From: Hofstenia miamia
Taxonomy: Eukaryota; Xenacoelomorpha; Acoela; Hofsteniidae
Assembly: GCA_900660155.1 (NCBI GenBank)
Contig: CABFPE010000616.1
Coordinates: forward strand, 409,882-435,570
DNA: 25,689 nucleotides
Reading direction: 5' to 3'
Below are positions 1-11,763 of this stretch, in pieces (the first letter of the stretch is position 1; the number at the start of each line of letters is the position of its first letter). Below the pieces are notes generated by a model, which did no database searches, had not been told where the DNA came from, and saw only the letters and a list, made by a program, of their open reading frames with translations. A program made the translations under genes and the position numbers.

Positions 1-212
1 GAGGAAGAATTGACTTGCAATATCTCGGCTGACATTTAGAACCAGGTTTTTCATTGATAGGGGTAGCATCACTCTCATGTTGCTCCTTGCATGCGGGGAT
101 GACAACTGTGCTTACTGGATCGGGTAACGAGTGAACATAACCAGTTTGAGGAGTAGCTCCAGTTGTCAAAGTAGAGATTTGAGTAAGGGCAGCCTGAGTG
201 AAGGTAGGTTTA
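1..212 (-). CDS. Putative internal coding exon, partial, unknown protein
   Basis: I do not recognise this protein. On the minus strand one frame stays open from the window edge to position 212 and beyond, while the other minus-strand frame I checked closest to it meets stops. The segment is visibly less AT-rich than the 8 kb that follow. Translation gives a Thr/Ser/Pro/Gln-rich stretch, for example TQAALTQISTLTTGATPQTG, ending in a basic, Cys-containing part (CQPRYCKSI). At 213-214 the minus strand has AG preceded by a pyrimidine-rich tract (TCTCTCTCATT, then CCTCACAC), a good 3' splice acceptor, so I place the exon start at 212. The exon would continue past position 1. No partner exon was found upstream on the minus strand within the window. 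It could instead be a chance open frame or an untranslated exon; low-complexity composition prevents a family call. Confidence 0.4.
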
Positions 213-240
213 CTGTGTGAGGNGAATGAGAGAGAATGCC

Positions 241-3200
241 TAATTGTGCTTGAGTGCAGTATATGAAACCTATGTGCAAAGCATACCCTAAGCTCAGTGC
301 ATTCCTTCACTCATGTATTTAGGTGGTAGCAATAATACCAATTTTAATGAATGAATAAAGCACATAACAGCAAAACCCCTATTCACACTGTAACAGAATG
401 GAAATGGAAAGGTATTCTTATTAGCCTCACTTAGGTAGATTTGTGCAAATGGAAAGGCACTTTTTAAAAAATAGTGGTGTCAATTTTGATATTAGAAATT
501 TTATTTAGTGATTTTATTTGTACAACATTTCATATAAATCAAGCTTTATTTATAAATACAGGTCCAAACAAATATACAGCAAAAAATGTTTGGCTAAAAG
601 TTAATTCCTTGGCTTTTAACTGATATGAGCCAAAACAGTGATTTGAAAATAATATCAATCATCTGATTAGAGAAATTAAGAAAGACCTATAAGTGATTTT
701 TAGTTTTGTACAGTATACCAGCCACAGTTATAGTGAATTATTAGATTGTAACAAAGGTCATTAATAATAACCTTTTACCAAAGCTCAGTTGTTCTTTAAC
801 TTTACATAATTAATTGGATTTGTATATAATGCAACTTAGCTAAATTTCTACATTGCAATGGTGGTGGTGAAGTTGCTGATAGAAGTTGATGATGCCTAAT
901 AAGATTGATCAATACATTTATTAAGTTATCTAAATAATTGTTAAGACATTACTGCTTATTTAATCAGAGTTGGGAAGGAATGCTTTCTATCAGCATAGAT
1001 TATCTAAACCTTATCTGAACTTGGAATTAGCTATTATCATTAAATGTTTAATAATTTAATTGACTATATCTCTGATGCCCAGTCTGTTTGAAGGAAGAAC
1101 TTGTCCTTGCCAATGTTTGAAGGATAGAGAAGCAGTTATATGTTAATTAAATATTACATTATTAATAAAGGGTTAATTGGTCAACTAAAACTAATGGTTA
1201 AATTACTCTCTGTTTGTTTACACTGGAATAAATATTACAAATATATTAGTTCAATGTGCAGTGAGAATTATTCTTTCATGATTAATTATATGAGTTAACT
1301 ACAGATTACACCAAGAGTTTTATGAGTGGTTCATCCACTAATAAGACATTAGGTCAGCATAAGCTATTAAACAAGCAGTGCATGGAGAACCTAAACACTG
1401 GTTAATTGCAATTAATATTTACAGATTCATTACAGATATATTCAGTGTAACATGTAGGGACTAACAGTTTAGGAGCTAACAACACTGACAACTGAATCAA
1501 TGAAACAGCTACTGTCAACAATACTAAGGGAAATAATAATTCCTTTCATTGAGAGTAAGGAATCTCTCAATACACCTAGCCCTAAGTGCTAAAAGATTTT
1601 ACTAGCTGAGGTGTACCAATACTAGACAGCCTTCAACAAAGTCAAGACAGCATAGCAAAACATAATTTAGATAAAAGCAAAGTCAAAATAAAGCAATCAA
1701 AGTTTACTTTCAATAACTTAATGATCAAAATCACTCATATATATTGTGGAATCACAGGGGATCTCTGTCTACTTCAGTGGTACTAGTTAACTCAAATAAC
1801 AGGTAGAAGGTTGCAATGGCTACTATCATAGAGAGTGACCTGCATTCCAACAGAAAACAGAACATTGGTAGTTCACCAGTTCAATAAAGATACAGAAAAA
1901 TAGTTCACTGAGAATTATCCTCCAATAGTGACCAATTTGCATGGCATCACACTGAAGTGGCATCCTCAAATTGATCCAAGCTCACTAAGGTGCTAATAGT
2001 GTGTCTCTAGTTGTTAATTTCTAGCTCAATTAAAACATATCTCAATTGTTCTTATTTCCTCAGCCTATGTAAATAAATAAAAAATATCACATGTAATTAC
2101 CATGCATTTGTGTTAACCAGAGGTATATTATCATCACAGTGTAAATTATTGAGTGCAATGTACAAATAGAAACAATCAAATAAAAGTTATTTCCCAATAC
2201 ATAATTGTAGCCATGGCCTAATGCAGTACTATGATTTGGGCTGCAAACTGTTAGAGAGTGTGTTGCCGCCCTAGAAACAGTGGAGTAACTCCTAAATTGT
2301 TGCCAGAACTTAAGCAATTATTATTTTATAACAATCCATAGATGAATCTAAAAGGGTTCATTTAATAAATAATTGAAAAAAGATTAAACATGATTGAAGT
2401 GAGACAAATTATATTGTGCCATTTACTACAGGATTCTCAAGTATTTATAACAATCAAGTAATTACTACCTGTTCAGGTCTTACAAATTTTACATTCAAGT
2501 TCCCCTCACAAAATTAGAGAGTAATAACATGTTCATCCAAAACAAAGGGACAAATAATTTTAATTTCATATAACTGCACTAGAAAATCTGATAGTGAAAA
2601 TCACAATGTAATGATAACTAACTAATCTAACAATTTATAAGGCAGTATTTAGCACTAACAAAACTGACAATGTGATAATAATAAAAAAGGGGCCCTGAGT
2701 GACTCTACAAAAAAAACAAAACTGATAAAAGCAAACAGCAACATACCATTATATGCACAATAACCTTTAGACTGCAACATTCAGAAACACTGTGTAATAC
2801 AAGAAGATATATTTAAACTAAGAATAAATAGTTTTTACAAATATGATTTGGAAATTGAGGAAATTCAAATTGTAAATTTTTTAATCTGAAATATTAATGT
2901 TGAATCCATAACATGATATAAAATGCAAATTGAATGATGTGCTTATGCCACAATAGATATAAGATAAAAAATACACTAGATTCATGTCACATGTGCTAAG
3001 CAGAACACCAAATATGCTTAAGAATAACTAAAAGTAAATTATTTGACTAATGCAGAAAAATTGAAAGGATTAAAGTAGCTAATTTAGTATCAATAGATTA
3101 AGAATAATGTGGTGTAGTCAGTGGAAAAAGAAACAAAAAAAGAAAAAAAGCTAAAAATTATTTAGTAATTTATATTTCCTTAATTATGCATACATTTAAT

Positions 3201-4300
3201 TAATTAGAAAAAATGGTAAGAAATGATTAATTTGAATATTTTAATATCTGTAATCAGAATGCCCATTTGACAAATTGTGAAAAGCAAAGATCACTTGATA
3301 AAATTAAGTTTTATGTGGTGGCAGGTTTTTTGAGTACTTAGAATGTTAAGGACTTGAACTCAAATATGCTCTCAAAACTTCATCTGAAAAACTTGGAAGA
3401 GAAGACATCAAACTTGAATTCAAACTTGATTGAAAATCCACTCAAAAATAGCAAAAAAAATAAATTATTTCAAATTAAATTTTTTTACTAATCGCAAATA
3501 ACTATTTTTTAACATAGAAAATAAATGTTTCTTACTCTAAAAAATTGGGAATAAGAAATAAACTTAATCAAACTCAGAATTTTCTTTAAAGGATATTTGA
3601 GCTCAAACTTAATAACCCTGTGTCATGGTAAAACTAGCAGAAATCCATGTTTACAAGATCTGATAACTATGACAAGTACCTGCTTATGTTGTTTGCAGAT
3701 TGTTGCTATAAATATTCTACAAATCTAATATTGGTTGATGAAGTAAATTACTTTAGAGTTATTTTGTATTGATTGGGTTTGTAATTTATAATAATATAAA
3801 TCTAAGCATCAAAGCACATGAGTAGTTCTCAGAACCTCCAAAGTTAATTACCAGAATTTGTGCATGCTGCTCAGTAAAAATCATTTAGTTTGAGCCAATG
3901 TTCTTTAAGCAAAAATATCCCTATAAGTTAATCTTTCCTATTGTTTGATTCAAATTTATATGTAATGTAATTAAGCAGTTCAACAGCTACCTTTTAGGTT
4001 AACCTTATATTTTAGATCCAAATTTATAGTAAATAAGATATATTACACATATTAGGTGTCTACAAACACCCTTTTAAGTTACTTACTATTAATTAGCATT
4101 ATTAAACTGCACTTTAAATTTCTGCTAGCCACATCACTTGTTTGCATGTATCTAGGATCATGTAGACATCTAAATGAAAAGCTATTTATATGTAGGTGTA
4201 ATAATAAACTTCTGCTGCCAGGCTGCATTTATTTCCTTATTGTGAACAAATCCTATCAGTATAGAGAAAATTAGAGGTAGTACATTCAAAGGTAAGTAAC
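241..4300. other. AT-rich non-coding stretch
   Basis: I see no gene here. The sequence is strongly AT-rich with scattered TTAATTAA-like words and A runs. The few open frames (for example 2087-2317 minus and 4056-4274 plus) have no recognisable motif and amino-acid composition typical of translated AT-rich DNA. It may be intron of the gene whose exon lies at 1-212, or intergenic. Confidence 0.6.
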
Positions 4301-7300
4301 CATAGGAAACACCACATACCAAAGACACTGAGTATCTTTCTAAAACAATTTCCATTATGTCAGTAATTAGTCATCAGCACAAGCCATTGGTTCTTTTTCC
4401 CCTGCAGTGGGTCTGCATTGGGCCTTGGCTTGTGAGCTGTTGTTGATCTAAGTTAACCACTGTAATATATCTATCATATAGTTACAATAGAGTTGTAAAT
4501 AATGGGTATCAATACATAAAGATAGTGATTAATGAGTAGTAACTTGAAATAGAGCTTCACCTGTCAGAGACACAAATAGTATGTATATCAGAACTAATAA
4601 TGTAGTAGACAAGATCAAATTTGGCCTGGTGCAGATTTTACAATAACTAACTTTCTGGTCCTTTTCCTCACTTGATTTTTTCTTTTTTGCTTTTATTGTT
4701 AGCTTTGGAACTTTACCAAGTACATGAATCTTGTTTTTCAATTACAAATAGAAACCAATCTGTTTATAATTTTACTATGGCAATAAGTAGCTCTTTTTGT
4801 CCTCAACTATTCATCAAAAAGTTTAGCAGACTAATTTTTTTGTTAAAAGTCTCATTGAAATTTTTCAAATTTTAGCAAATATTTAATATTTAAGCATTTT
4901 GGGATGATATCACAATAGTAACTATTTCAAGTCTCCTTTTTACATTGCATATCTCTAAATTTTCTTCCAATAAATCAGTTTGATTTCCTCAACTTGTTCC
5001 TTGGAATGTAGATATGTACCATATTTCAATTCTGGCATATTTGCTACTGTTTTTGCATGATATTCTCTGTTTTGGTAGTATTATTGGCACTGATGTTAAG
5101 GGTGGTGGTACACATATTTGATTACATGTATCTATCGCTAATATTATTGTAGTGGTATCTCCAACAATTGTTGCTCTTTTAATGTGTGTCATAATCACAT
5201 TTGTATGCTTCAGCTTGAAATGAGCACTCCTGATATATTTGAATTCAAATTTGAAATGAGAAGCAACCTGGAGCAAATTATATAATATATTTCTTGGGAA
5301 AACATATTAATTTTGATTGGCCATAGAGTTTTTATTGCCTATAATGTCTAATAAATGGTTAACTACAAATCATATATTTCTTGGAAAAACATTTGAAATA
5401 AAGATTGCCATAAATATGTTTTATGCTGCAAATATAGACTGTTTCTATTTTATTATATTAGGAAAAACATGTGTCAATTGATTTAGTAATGCAAGAAGTC
5501 TGCATAGCTAGGTGCACAAAAATTCAACTTACTGCAATTCATTTTCAAAATTTTACTTGCAGTATATAATCACAGCAGTGAACCCACTGTTCAACAAACT
5601 TTATATAAGTTAATTGAATTCAACTTAGGTGTTTAAGCATATATGTCTTTACAAAACTAGTACAGACTTTTCTGGACAGCTCTCATCAATACGATTTTTT
5701 ATATCTAAATCATATATGTACATGTCTTATTAACACCATAACAGCAATTACTCCTTGAGAATAAATTTACATCTGATGTTTCAAATGAAAAAAGCTTCAA
5801 CAATTTATCAACATAATTGAAAGTATATGTAACAGCTGAATGAATAATGAAGCAAAAACAATTTTTGAAGGTCATTTTAAACTATTATCGTTTTTCTACT
5901 GATAAATGTAAACTTTATTAACATAAATCTGATTTTTTATCTGTCATAATAGTAATATAAAAACATTTTTCAATGGTTTCTGTGTAATTATATATTTTCA
6001 GGCGGAAATGTGTAATTTACATTGCATTTCTAGTAGTTGTGTTTATATTTGTCATGAATTTTCAGTAGTAAAACTTGGAACATTTGTAATATGGAAATGT
6101 ATTTCAAGTGTTCCAAACTATTACTATTATACATTCAGTAAATATTTATAGATCTGTAAGCATTTTTAATAGCTGGATTTACCCCCTTGAGACACAATGA
6201 GATATGAATTTATATTCAACCTTGAATATCTTTATATATTAAACTAGGCTACATTTTCATTATCTTAAAATCAATTTGGTCTAATTATTGGATAAATTTA
6301 GTATTGAAGTAACCATGCAAAAATTAGCATTCCACTAAATGCTGAACATGGTGAAACCAGCTAAATTTGAATTATAAATAGCTTCATAAGAAACAAGTTT
6401 TTGCATGATTTCAATGTCATAATTCGTAAGACACTCTAAATAAAATGTTTTCAACAAAGATATGTCATTAAAATATTATGACTTTGGCAAAATATAACAT
6501 GATTAAATCAAAATGTGTACAAATTTGCACAGGAAATTTTACTGAAAATATTAGCAATAGAAAAAATTTCTAAATGTCATCAGAAAAAATTGATACTAGC
6601 ACTGCCGAGCAACCATATTAATGTTTTTTAACACTTCCATAGAATGTGCATGTCTGGAGGGGAGATCTTCTTGCATTTAGTATCATGATTTATTCAGAAT
6701 ATTTATATATATGTGATATATTTATATGCAGGTACAAGTTTCCAAAGAAATTTGTAAATTAATAACCGAACATTGTACAAAAATTCAGCAGTTTAGGCTT
6801 TTTAGCTTTGATCTTAAACTTTCTAAAATTGCAACCGTGAAGTTTTCTAAATTTTGCACATGCTTTACTTAAAAAATCTAAATATTTCAATATTTTTGTT
6901 CATATCTCTGAGGATGCCAAGTAAAGTCTAAAAATTTAGTCCTTTTAGCTCAACCATTTTTAGCTGCACTAAATTTTTACAGTATTATGCTTTGTAGCAA
7001 TGTGTAGGTCTTATTAAAATATGTTCATTATTGGCCTATTTATGGTCAAAATTGTGAATTTTGCGCCTGTTTTTAGGTCTATTTTTTAAAATACCACTCT
7101 ACTGATTGTTGAAAATGTTATCCATTTTTGGAAATCATTTAAGCAATATGAAATACCACATTGGCTAAGGCTACATTACTCAGTAGTCCTTGGTATTTGA
7201 AGTTTTTGGCTTTTCTAAAGTTTGCTTTTGCTAAATCATATAATTCAAAAAATATATTTTCCATTCCTAGAAAGCATTTGTTCAAATTCCTTCAAATCCT

Positions 7301-8050
7301 GATCAATTATAAGGTTTTATTTTCAAAAATGTATGGAAGTCTCACAACCTTTAAATGACCTTATCAGGAAGTGTGCCAAAACTTTATTACTGTAAAAATT
7401 AACACCTTTATGATTTAATAGATTGGGCAATATAGCAGTAACTTATAAATTGTCTAATTGATTATAATTTGGGTTTATTAAATATGTAAGTTTTAAGAAA
7501 GACACAAAATTGCAGAATTCTTTCTTGTATTTATCAACAACCGTTTTTTTCAAGGTTGTATGCAAAATTCTCCGAAGCACTTAAAGAAACATTTTTGAAT
7601 TCAAGCGGTATTAGCAAAAATTCCTTTTTAAATACCACAATAAAACGGCTTAAAAAAGAATGAATAGAGTTTGAAGCACGCATTCATTTGTCAGTATCAC
7701 CATGTGCAGCAAGAGCTTTCAGAAAACAATTTTGTCAAAACAAAGAGTGTGCAGGACTACATTTCTCCTGTAGGATTCAACATTGTCCCATTTTTTTGTA
7801 AAATATTTCCAAATTGAACTCTAAGATTTGTAGTGTTTTTGATTTCTAAGAAACCTTTATGTACGTTATCAATCAGTTTTACGGGATGGCATAATTTTGA
7901 ACTCTAAAGTAAATGCATATTACTTATTAGAAATCATTTTAAATTTTTCTTTCTAAAAAGTTTGCACTGTTGCAATTTATGGTGTTGATATGAACACATT
8001 AGTAACACATTAATGACTTTCTTGAAAATCATAATTTGAAACGTTTCACT
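4301..8050. other. AT-rich non-coding stretch
   Basis: No supported gene. A pyrimidine tract followed by CAG at 4391-4407 resembles a splice acceptor on the plus strand, but the downstream frame closes after about 12 codons. Open frames at 4529-4741, 4672-4875, 4989-5276 and 7161-7358 show no domain, and their composition is Lys/Phe/Ile/Leu-rich, as expected for chance frames in AT-rich DNA. Confidence 0.6.
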
Positions 8051-8065
8051 ATTTTTAACCCGCCA

Positions 8066-9063
8066 CCCGGCACGGCGGTATAATCATTTTGGGAGTCTTT
8101 TTGCTATCACACAAAATACCAAGGTATCGGTATGACCATGAAGAATCAAAAGTATATTGGCATATATATATATATATATATATACATTAAGATGAAAACA
8201 AGACTGACAGTTATTAATAAGAAATAACTAGTAGCAGTGTTTTTCTACCTTAAAATGCAAGCTTTGATTTCTTAGAAGTGACTATATTTACCTAAAAATT
8301 CCGTTTCATTAACATTCTTTTCACATCAAAATTTAAATTGATTTGGCTTTAAATTGTTTTTAGGTATATATAAATATAATATATATATATATATATCAAA
8401 ATTACAAATTTTGTTGCAGTATACCATGTTAATATCAATTAATTAACACTTTTGAATTCCTATGTAAAATAGAACTTTTTTTTAAATTTTAACATTATTG
8501 CTTAAAACTGCCCAGCAGTAATTACAAATATGAATGCGGTTTATTGAACATTAGTTTCTGACAATAATAGAATTTTAAGCCGGTACATGAAACAATGTTT
8601 AATATCACCAGTATATTTAAACGTTTAAATATATAAATACCTAATGCAATGGACCTTTTCAACTCGGGCATAAATTTTATAGAGTTTAAGTTCATAATTA
8701 TGATTTTTGCCTTGCAAAGAAGTTAATGCATCTTAATCCAATTGGGCAGATTTATGTAAATCTGATTTTTTAAGAAAAGTGAAAATGTTTACGACAACAT
8801 TTTGTACAGTAATCAGCATATAATTCTAACTGCTTTATAAATAGAAATTTTCTTCTTAAGAAATTTGGTAACATTCCGAACTGTTATACCTCCAACAGAA
8901 ATATTCTAATTTTCATACAGCATTGATCTGCGGGCTCACATCCAATACACATGGCCTATTGGTAAATTAATATACCGATCAATGTTTTACGCAAAATACC
9001 GCGGTAACGGTATATTTTCGGTATTGTCCAAATACCGCGGAATCGTTATACCACCGAGCACTA
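8066..9063. mobile_element. Possible non-autonomous DNA transposon with degenerate inverted ends
   Basis: The left edge reads GGCACGGCGGTATAATCATT on the plus strand (8069-8088). The right edge, read on the minus strand from 9063, gives TAGTGCTCGGTGGTATAACG. The two share a CGGyGGTATAA core in inverted orientation. Both ends also carry subterminal GGTAT/ATACC words (about 8119-8138 and 8994-9036), a pattern often seen at hAT-type ends. No coding capacity is visible and the flanking octamers do not match as a target duplication, so the call is tentative. Only the part from 8177 onward is repeated at 11764, so the left end exists once and the right end twice. Confidence 0.35.
8162..8184. repeat. 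TA dinucleotide microsatellite
   Basis: An uninterrupted run of about eleven AT units. It contains the left breakpoint of the 2.2-kb duplicated segment (8177) and offers many TA dinucleotides, the Tc1/mariner target. Confidence 0.9.
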
Positions 9064-10386
9064 GCGTCCAGTACTCCATTTTTGACCCAAAATGATTAAA
9101 AAATGAATTCAACAATAAAAAATCAAAAATATTTATAATCTTTAAGAATTTCAAAGATGGTATGTTTGATTTCTTTAATTACTTTATAAATCTGTTAGAG
9201 TTCTTCCATTCCAAAGCATAAAAATAACCCGTGTCTCGACTCGCCCATCAAAGAGTGACTCATTACCCTATTCGGCCTGTTATATTTTTGACCCTACGTG
9301 TGGATTGATCTGACCAACTTAGCGCCCTGGCAATAATTAACTAAAGCGAATTTCCACAAATAAAGTTATGCTAATAAATATTTAAGGATTACATGCAAAT
9401 TGGAATTACATGTATATATAGCTAAAATTTTTAGCATTTTCGGTAGTTTTACTCCCTATTTTCAAATCCTTGCTAGAATATTCATTGTAAAAGTGTCCGA
9501 AAGGTGCTAAGCAGTAAACAATGCTGTCTACTCCAATCAAGACTGGAAACGGGTAGTCGTTCTAAATTGACTGGACCCTATAATTTTGGTCTGTCGATGG
9601 AATTACTAATTTCAAGAATATTTGACATTAATTAAATAAAATGGTGGAACATTATATAACAGTAAAAAAAACAATATATATCGGTCCCTGGACATTTATG
9701 AAAATCCAAAAAATCTGCGCATGCAATCAGTATGACAGTAGTTAATGTCAAATTAATTGAATGACCCAATTTAAAGAAAAATCCTACATCCCGACTTGAC
9801 CCGGACCCGAAAATAGCTGAGACAACCAGACCCGACACACAGGTCTTGTCGACCTGTTTCCATAGCTGGCTTTAATCGTAATTTTTTCAGTCCAGTCGGG
9901 ACCACTTCCACCTATGTGTACCATATAGCAAATAAATGAAATGTGTAAAGTTTAGAGCTAGTATAATTTAAAAAACATAATTCACAGTTTCTTTACTATG
10001 TACCGCAACCTCCCCCATTCTCCGCGATTTGCGCTCGCGTATTTTGGCAATTTAACGTCAAAAGAGGGCTACAAATGAAGGAAATGTGAAAACAAATTAC
10101 TTAGTATTCAATTATATTATTTACTTTGGATTAATAGAAAAATACTCAAAATATATTTAGTCTATGCATAACAGTATTTTGTTGGAATTTTAGAGAACAT
10201 CTAAGGAAAATTAATTACTTTAAATTGGTTTTGAATCAATGCAATTACACTGCAAGAAATTATAAAAAGCTGCTAAAGTAATGCACTTCTTGATGTTTTC
10301 AAAACACCTTTGAACTTTCCTTTATTTGAAAAATTTAAATATATATATATATATATATATTTTTTTTATTATTAGTTTGAAATATA
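8177..10386 (+). repeat. 2,210-bp direct repeat, copy 1
   Basis: This segment recurs at 11764-13973 at a constant offset of 3,587 bases. Line-by-line reading found no mismatch or indel, including two AT microsatellites of the same length in both copies (in copy 1 about 8377-8396 and 10341-10360). It contains no recognisable gene. A 68-codon minus-strand frame (9632-9838) is conserved only because the DNA is identical. It ends exactly at the TA dinucleotide (10385-10386) that borders the Tc1 element. Confidence 0.95.
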
Positions 10387-10411
10387 CAGTCGTGGCCATA
10401 GAGGTAGCATA
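10387..10411 (+). repeat. Left terminal inverted repeat of Tc1 element
   Basis: It starts CAGTCGTGGCCATAGAGG and matches the reverse complement of 11739-11763 at 24 of 25 positions. Confidence 0.93.
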
Positions 10412-10450
10412 ATCATCGAAATATGACTAATATTGATTGCATGCCCGCAT

Positions 10451-10588
10451 CACGTGTTGTGGGTGTGATATATGGCGTGATAAATGTGCTCAGCCAATCA
10501 TACAGTCGATCATACAGCCAATCATATTACGGCCAGTCGGCATACGGCATATACATATGTCTTAGTTTACTTAGTTTACTTTTAGACA
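10451..10588 (+). promoter_or_regulatory. Transposase leader with subterminal 12-bp tandem repeats
   Basis: Three consecutive 12-mers of the form CAGYCRATCATA occupy 10491-10502, 10503-10514 and 10515-10526; copies 1 and 3 are identical and copy 2 differs at two positions. A CACGTG E-box lies at 10451-10456 and a TTAGTTTAC duplication at 10562-10580. These sit between the left inverted repeat and the transposase start. They may bind transposase or drive transcription; this is inference from position only. Confidence 0.45.
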
Positions 10589-11608
10589 ATGGTTGGAAAC
10601 AAGCCTCTTTCAAGTGAAATTGTCGCACAAATCGTGGCGTATAAAGACGCCAACTTCACACAAGCTTCTATATCTGCCAGATTAGGCGTATCTCAATCTG
10701 CTGTGTCCAGATGCTTGGCGAGATATCGAAATACTCACTCTTATCACCATAAAAAGTCACCTGGAAGGCCAAGATTAACGACTAAACGATCAGATCAGTT
10801 AATCAGGCGTTTGGCCACTATCAACCCAACATCTTCATCTGCTGCTATAGCCACTCAGCTGCCTGCAGAAAGTGCTGTAAGCGCTCGAACTGTGAGACGG
10901 CGTCTACTGATGGATTTTAACTTACGATCATATTGTGCAGCAGCCAAGCCGAAGCTTTCAACAAAGAACATCAGAGACCGCATCGCCTTCGCAAAGAAGT
11001 ATCGGCATTGGACACGTGAGCAGTGGCGTACAGTGTTATTTTCTGATGAAACAGCAGTTCAACAATTTGACAGCAAGAAGAAACGAGTACGTCGTCCACC
11101 TGGACAGCGCTACAACAATCGGTTTACCTCTGCAACAGTAAAACATCCATCATCAATTATGATATGGGGATGCATCAGCGGTCAGGGTCGAGGTGGCATA
11201 TGGATCATGCCCAGAAATACAACTATGAACGGCTCAGTGTATCGCTCTATTTTGGATGCTAAACTTCACCAGTGGATGCAGATGCGACATTGCGACTTCT
11301 TTCAGCACGATGGCGCGCCCTGTCACCGTGCTAGGTGCATCACTTCTTGGCTGACTGCAGAAGGGATTCAAGTCATCGGCCCATGGCCTGAACAATCCCC
11401 AGACTTGAATCCCATTGAAAACTGCTGGAGAATGCTGAAGTCCAAAGTTCAAGCGCTACAGCCATCTTCTCTAGCTGATCTACAGGACAAAATAAAGGAA
11501 GTCTGGTGCCGCGATATTTCTGTGGAGTACTGCCAAAAATTGGTTGATTCGATGCCCAGTCGGTTGAATGCGGTAATTGCCGCCAAAGGTAGAAGTACTA
11601 AATATTAA
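10589..11608 (+). CDS. Tc1-like transposase, intact, 339 aa
   Basis: This enzyme binds the element's terminal repeats and cuts and pastes it at TA sites in the nucleus. The N-terminal third (about residues 8-108) holds two helix-turn-helix units of the paired type separated by a GRPR motif (59-62); a basic KKKRVRR patch is at 163-169. The RNase-H-like catalytic core shows SDET with Asp153, HDGAPCH with Asp241, and SPDLNPIEN with Glu277. Thirty-five residues separate Asp241 from Glu277, one more than the 34 of classical Tc1. The length is normal for the family and no stop or frameshift is present. I chose the ATG at 10589 because its context is good (A at -3, G at +4) and it sits just before the first helix-turn-helix. 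The other frames over this region are shadows. Confidence 0.96.
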   Translation: MVGNKPLSSEIVAQIVAYKDANFTQASISARLGVSQSAVSRCLARYRNTHSYHHKKSPGRPRLTTKRSDQLIRRLATINPTSSSAAIATQLPAESAVSARTVRRRLLMDFNLRSYCAAAKPKLSTKNIRDRIAFAKKYRHWTREQWRTVLFSDETAVQQFDSKKKRVRRPPGQRYNNRFTSATVKHPSSIMIWGCISGQGRGGIWIMPRNTTMNGSVYRSILDAKLHQWMQMRHCDFFQHDGAPCHRARCITSWLTAEGIQVIGPWPEQSPDLNPIENCWRMLKSKVQALQPSSLADLQDKIKEVWCRDISVEYCQKLVDSMPSRLNAVIAAKGRSTKY

Positions 11609-11670
11609 TGGCATTATGTTATTCTTATTGTGTTTAGTTTGCGATTGTGACATTAGTTTATGACATGACT

Positions 11671-11680
11671 AATAAATAAA
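11671..11680 (+). terminator. Polyadenylation signal of transposase
   Basis: Overlapping AATAAATAAA about 60 bases after the transposase stop, inside the element and before the right inverted repeat. Confidence 0.6.
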
Positions 11681-11738
11681 AAATCGTTTAGCACTTCATT
11701 TAACTGGTTTTAACTTGTTTATGGAAAAAAATGTAAAA

Positions 11739-11763
11739 TATGCTACCTTTATGGCCACGACTG
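11739..11763 (-). repeat. Right terminal inverted repeat of Tc1 element
   Basis: Read on the minus strand it starts CAGTCGTGGCCATAAAGG, matching the left end at 24 of 25 positions, and it is followed by the TA at 11764-11765. Confidence 0.93.

Larger units (their letters stand above)
10387..11763 (+). mobile_element. Complete Tc1-like transposon, 1,377 bp, DD35E type
   Basis: The element is bounded by TA on both sides (10385-10386 and 11764-11765), the expected Tc1/mariner target duplication. Its ends are 25-bp terminal inverted repeats starting CAGTCGTGGCCATA, with one mismatch between left (10387-10411) and right (11739-11763). Between them lies one intact transposase frame, upstream short tandem repeats and a downstream AATAAA. 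Base composition is clearly richer in G+C than the flanks. Nothing visible is broken, so this copy could be recently active. The two outer flanks are not a simple split target: both are parts of the same 2.2-kb repeat. Confidence 0.95.

Noticed and set aside
3814..3832. GCACATGAGTAG-CTCAG motif shared with 16213-16231, possibly a dispersed SINE-like repeat
   Set aside because: Only 17 of 19 bases match and the flanks do not align well; chance or very old repeat.
4391..4440. Acceptor-like pyrimidine tract and CAG followed by a short open stretch
   Set aside because: The frame starting at 4408 closes after about 12 codons and no donor or partner exon was found.
4989..5276. 95-codon minus frame
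   Set aside because: No domain, no splice context and composition typical of chance frames.
10423..10617. 64-codon plus frame upstream of the Tc1 transposase
   Set aside because: It is a translation of the 12-bp repeats and the transposase start in another frame; no domain.
10935..11452. Further frames inside the transposase (plus 10935-11141, minus 11234-11452)
   Set aside because: Shadows of the transposase, which has all expected motifs in its own frame.
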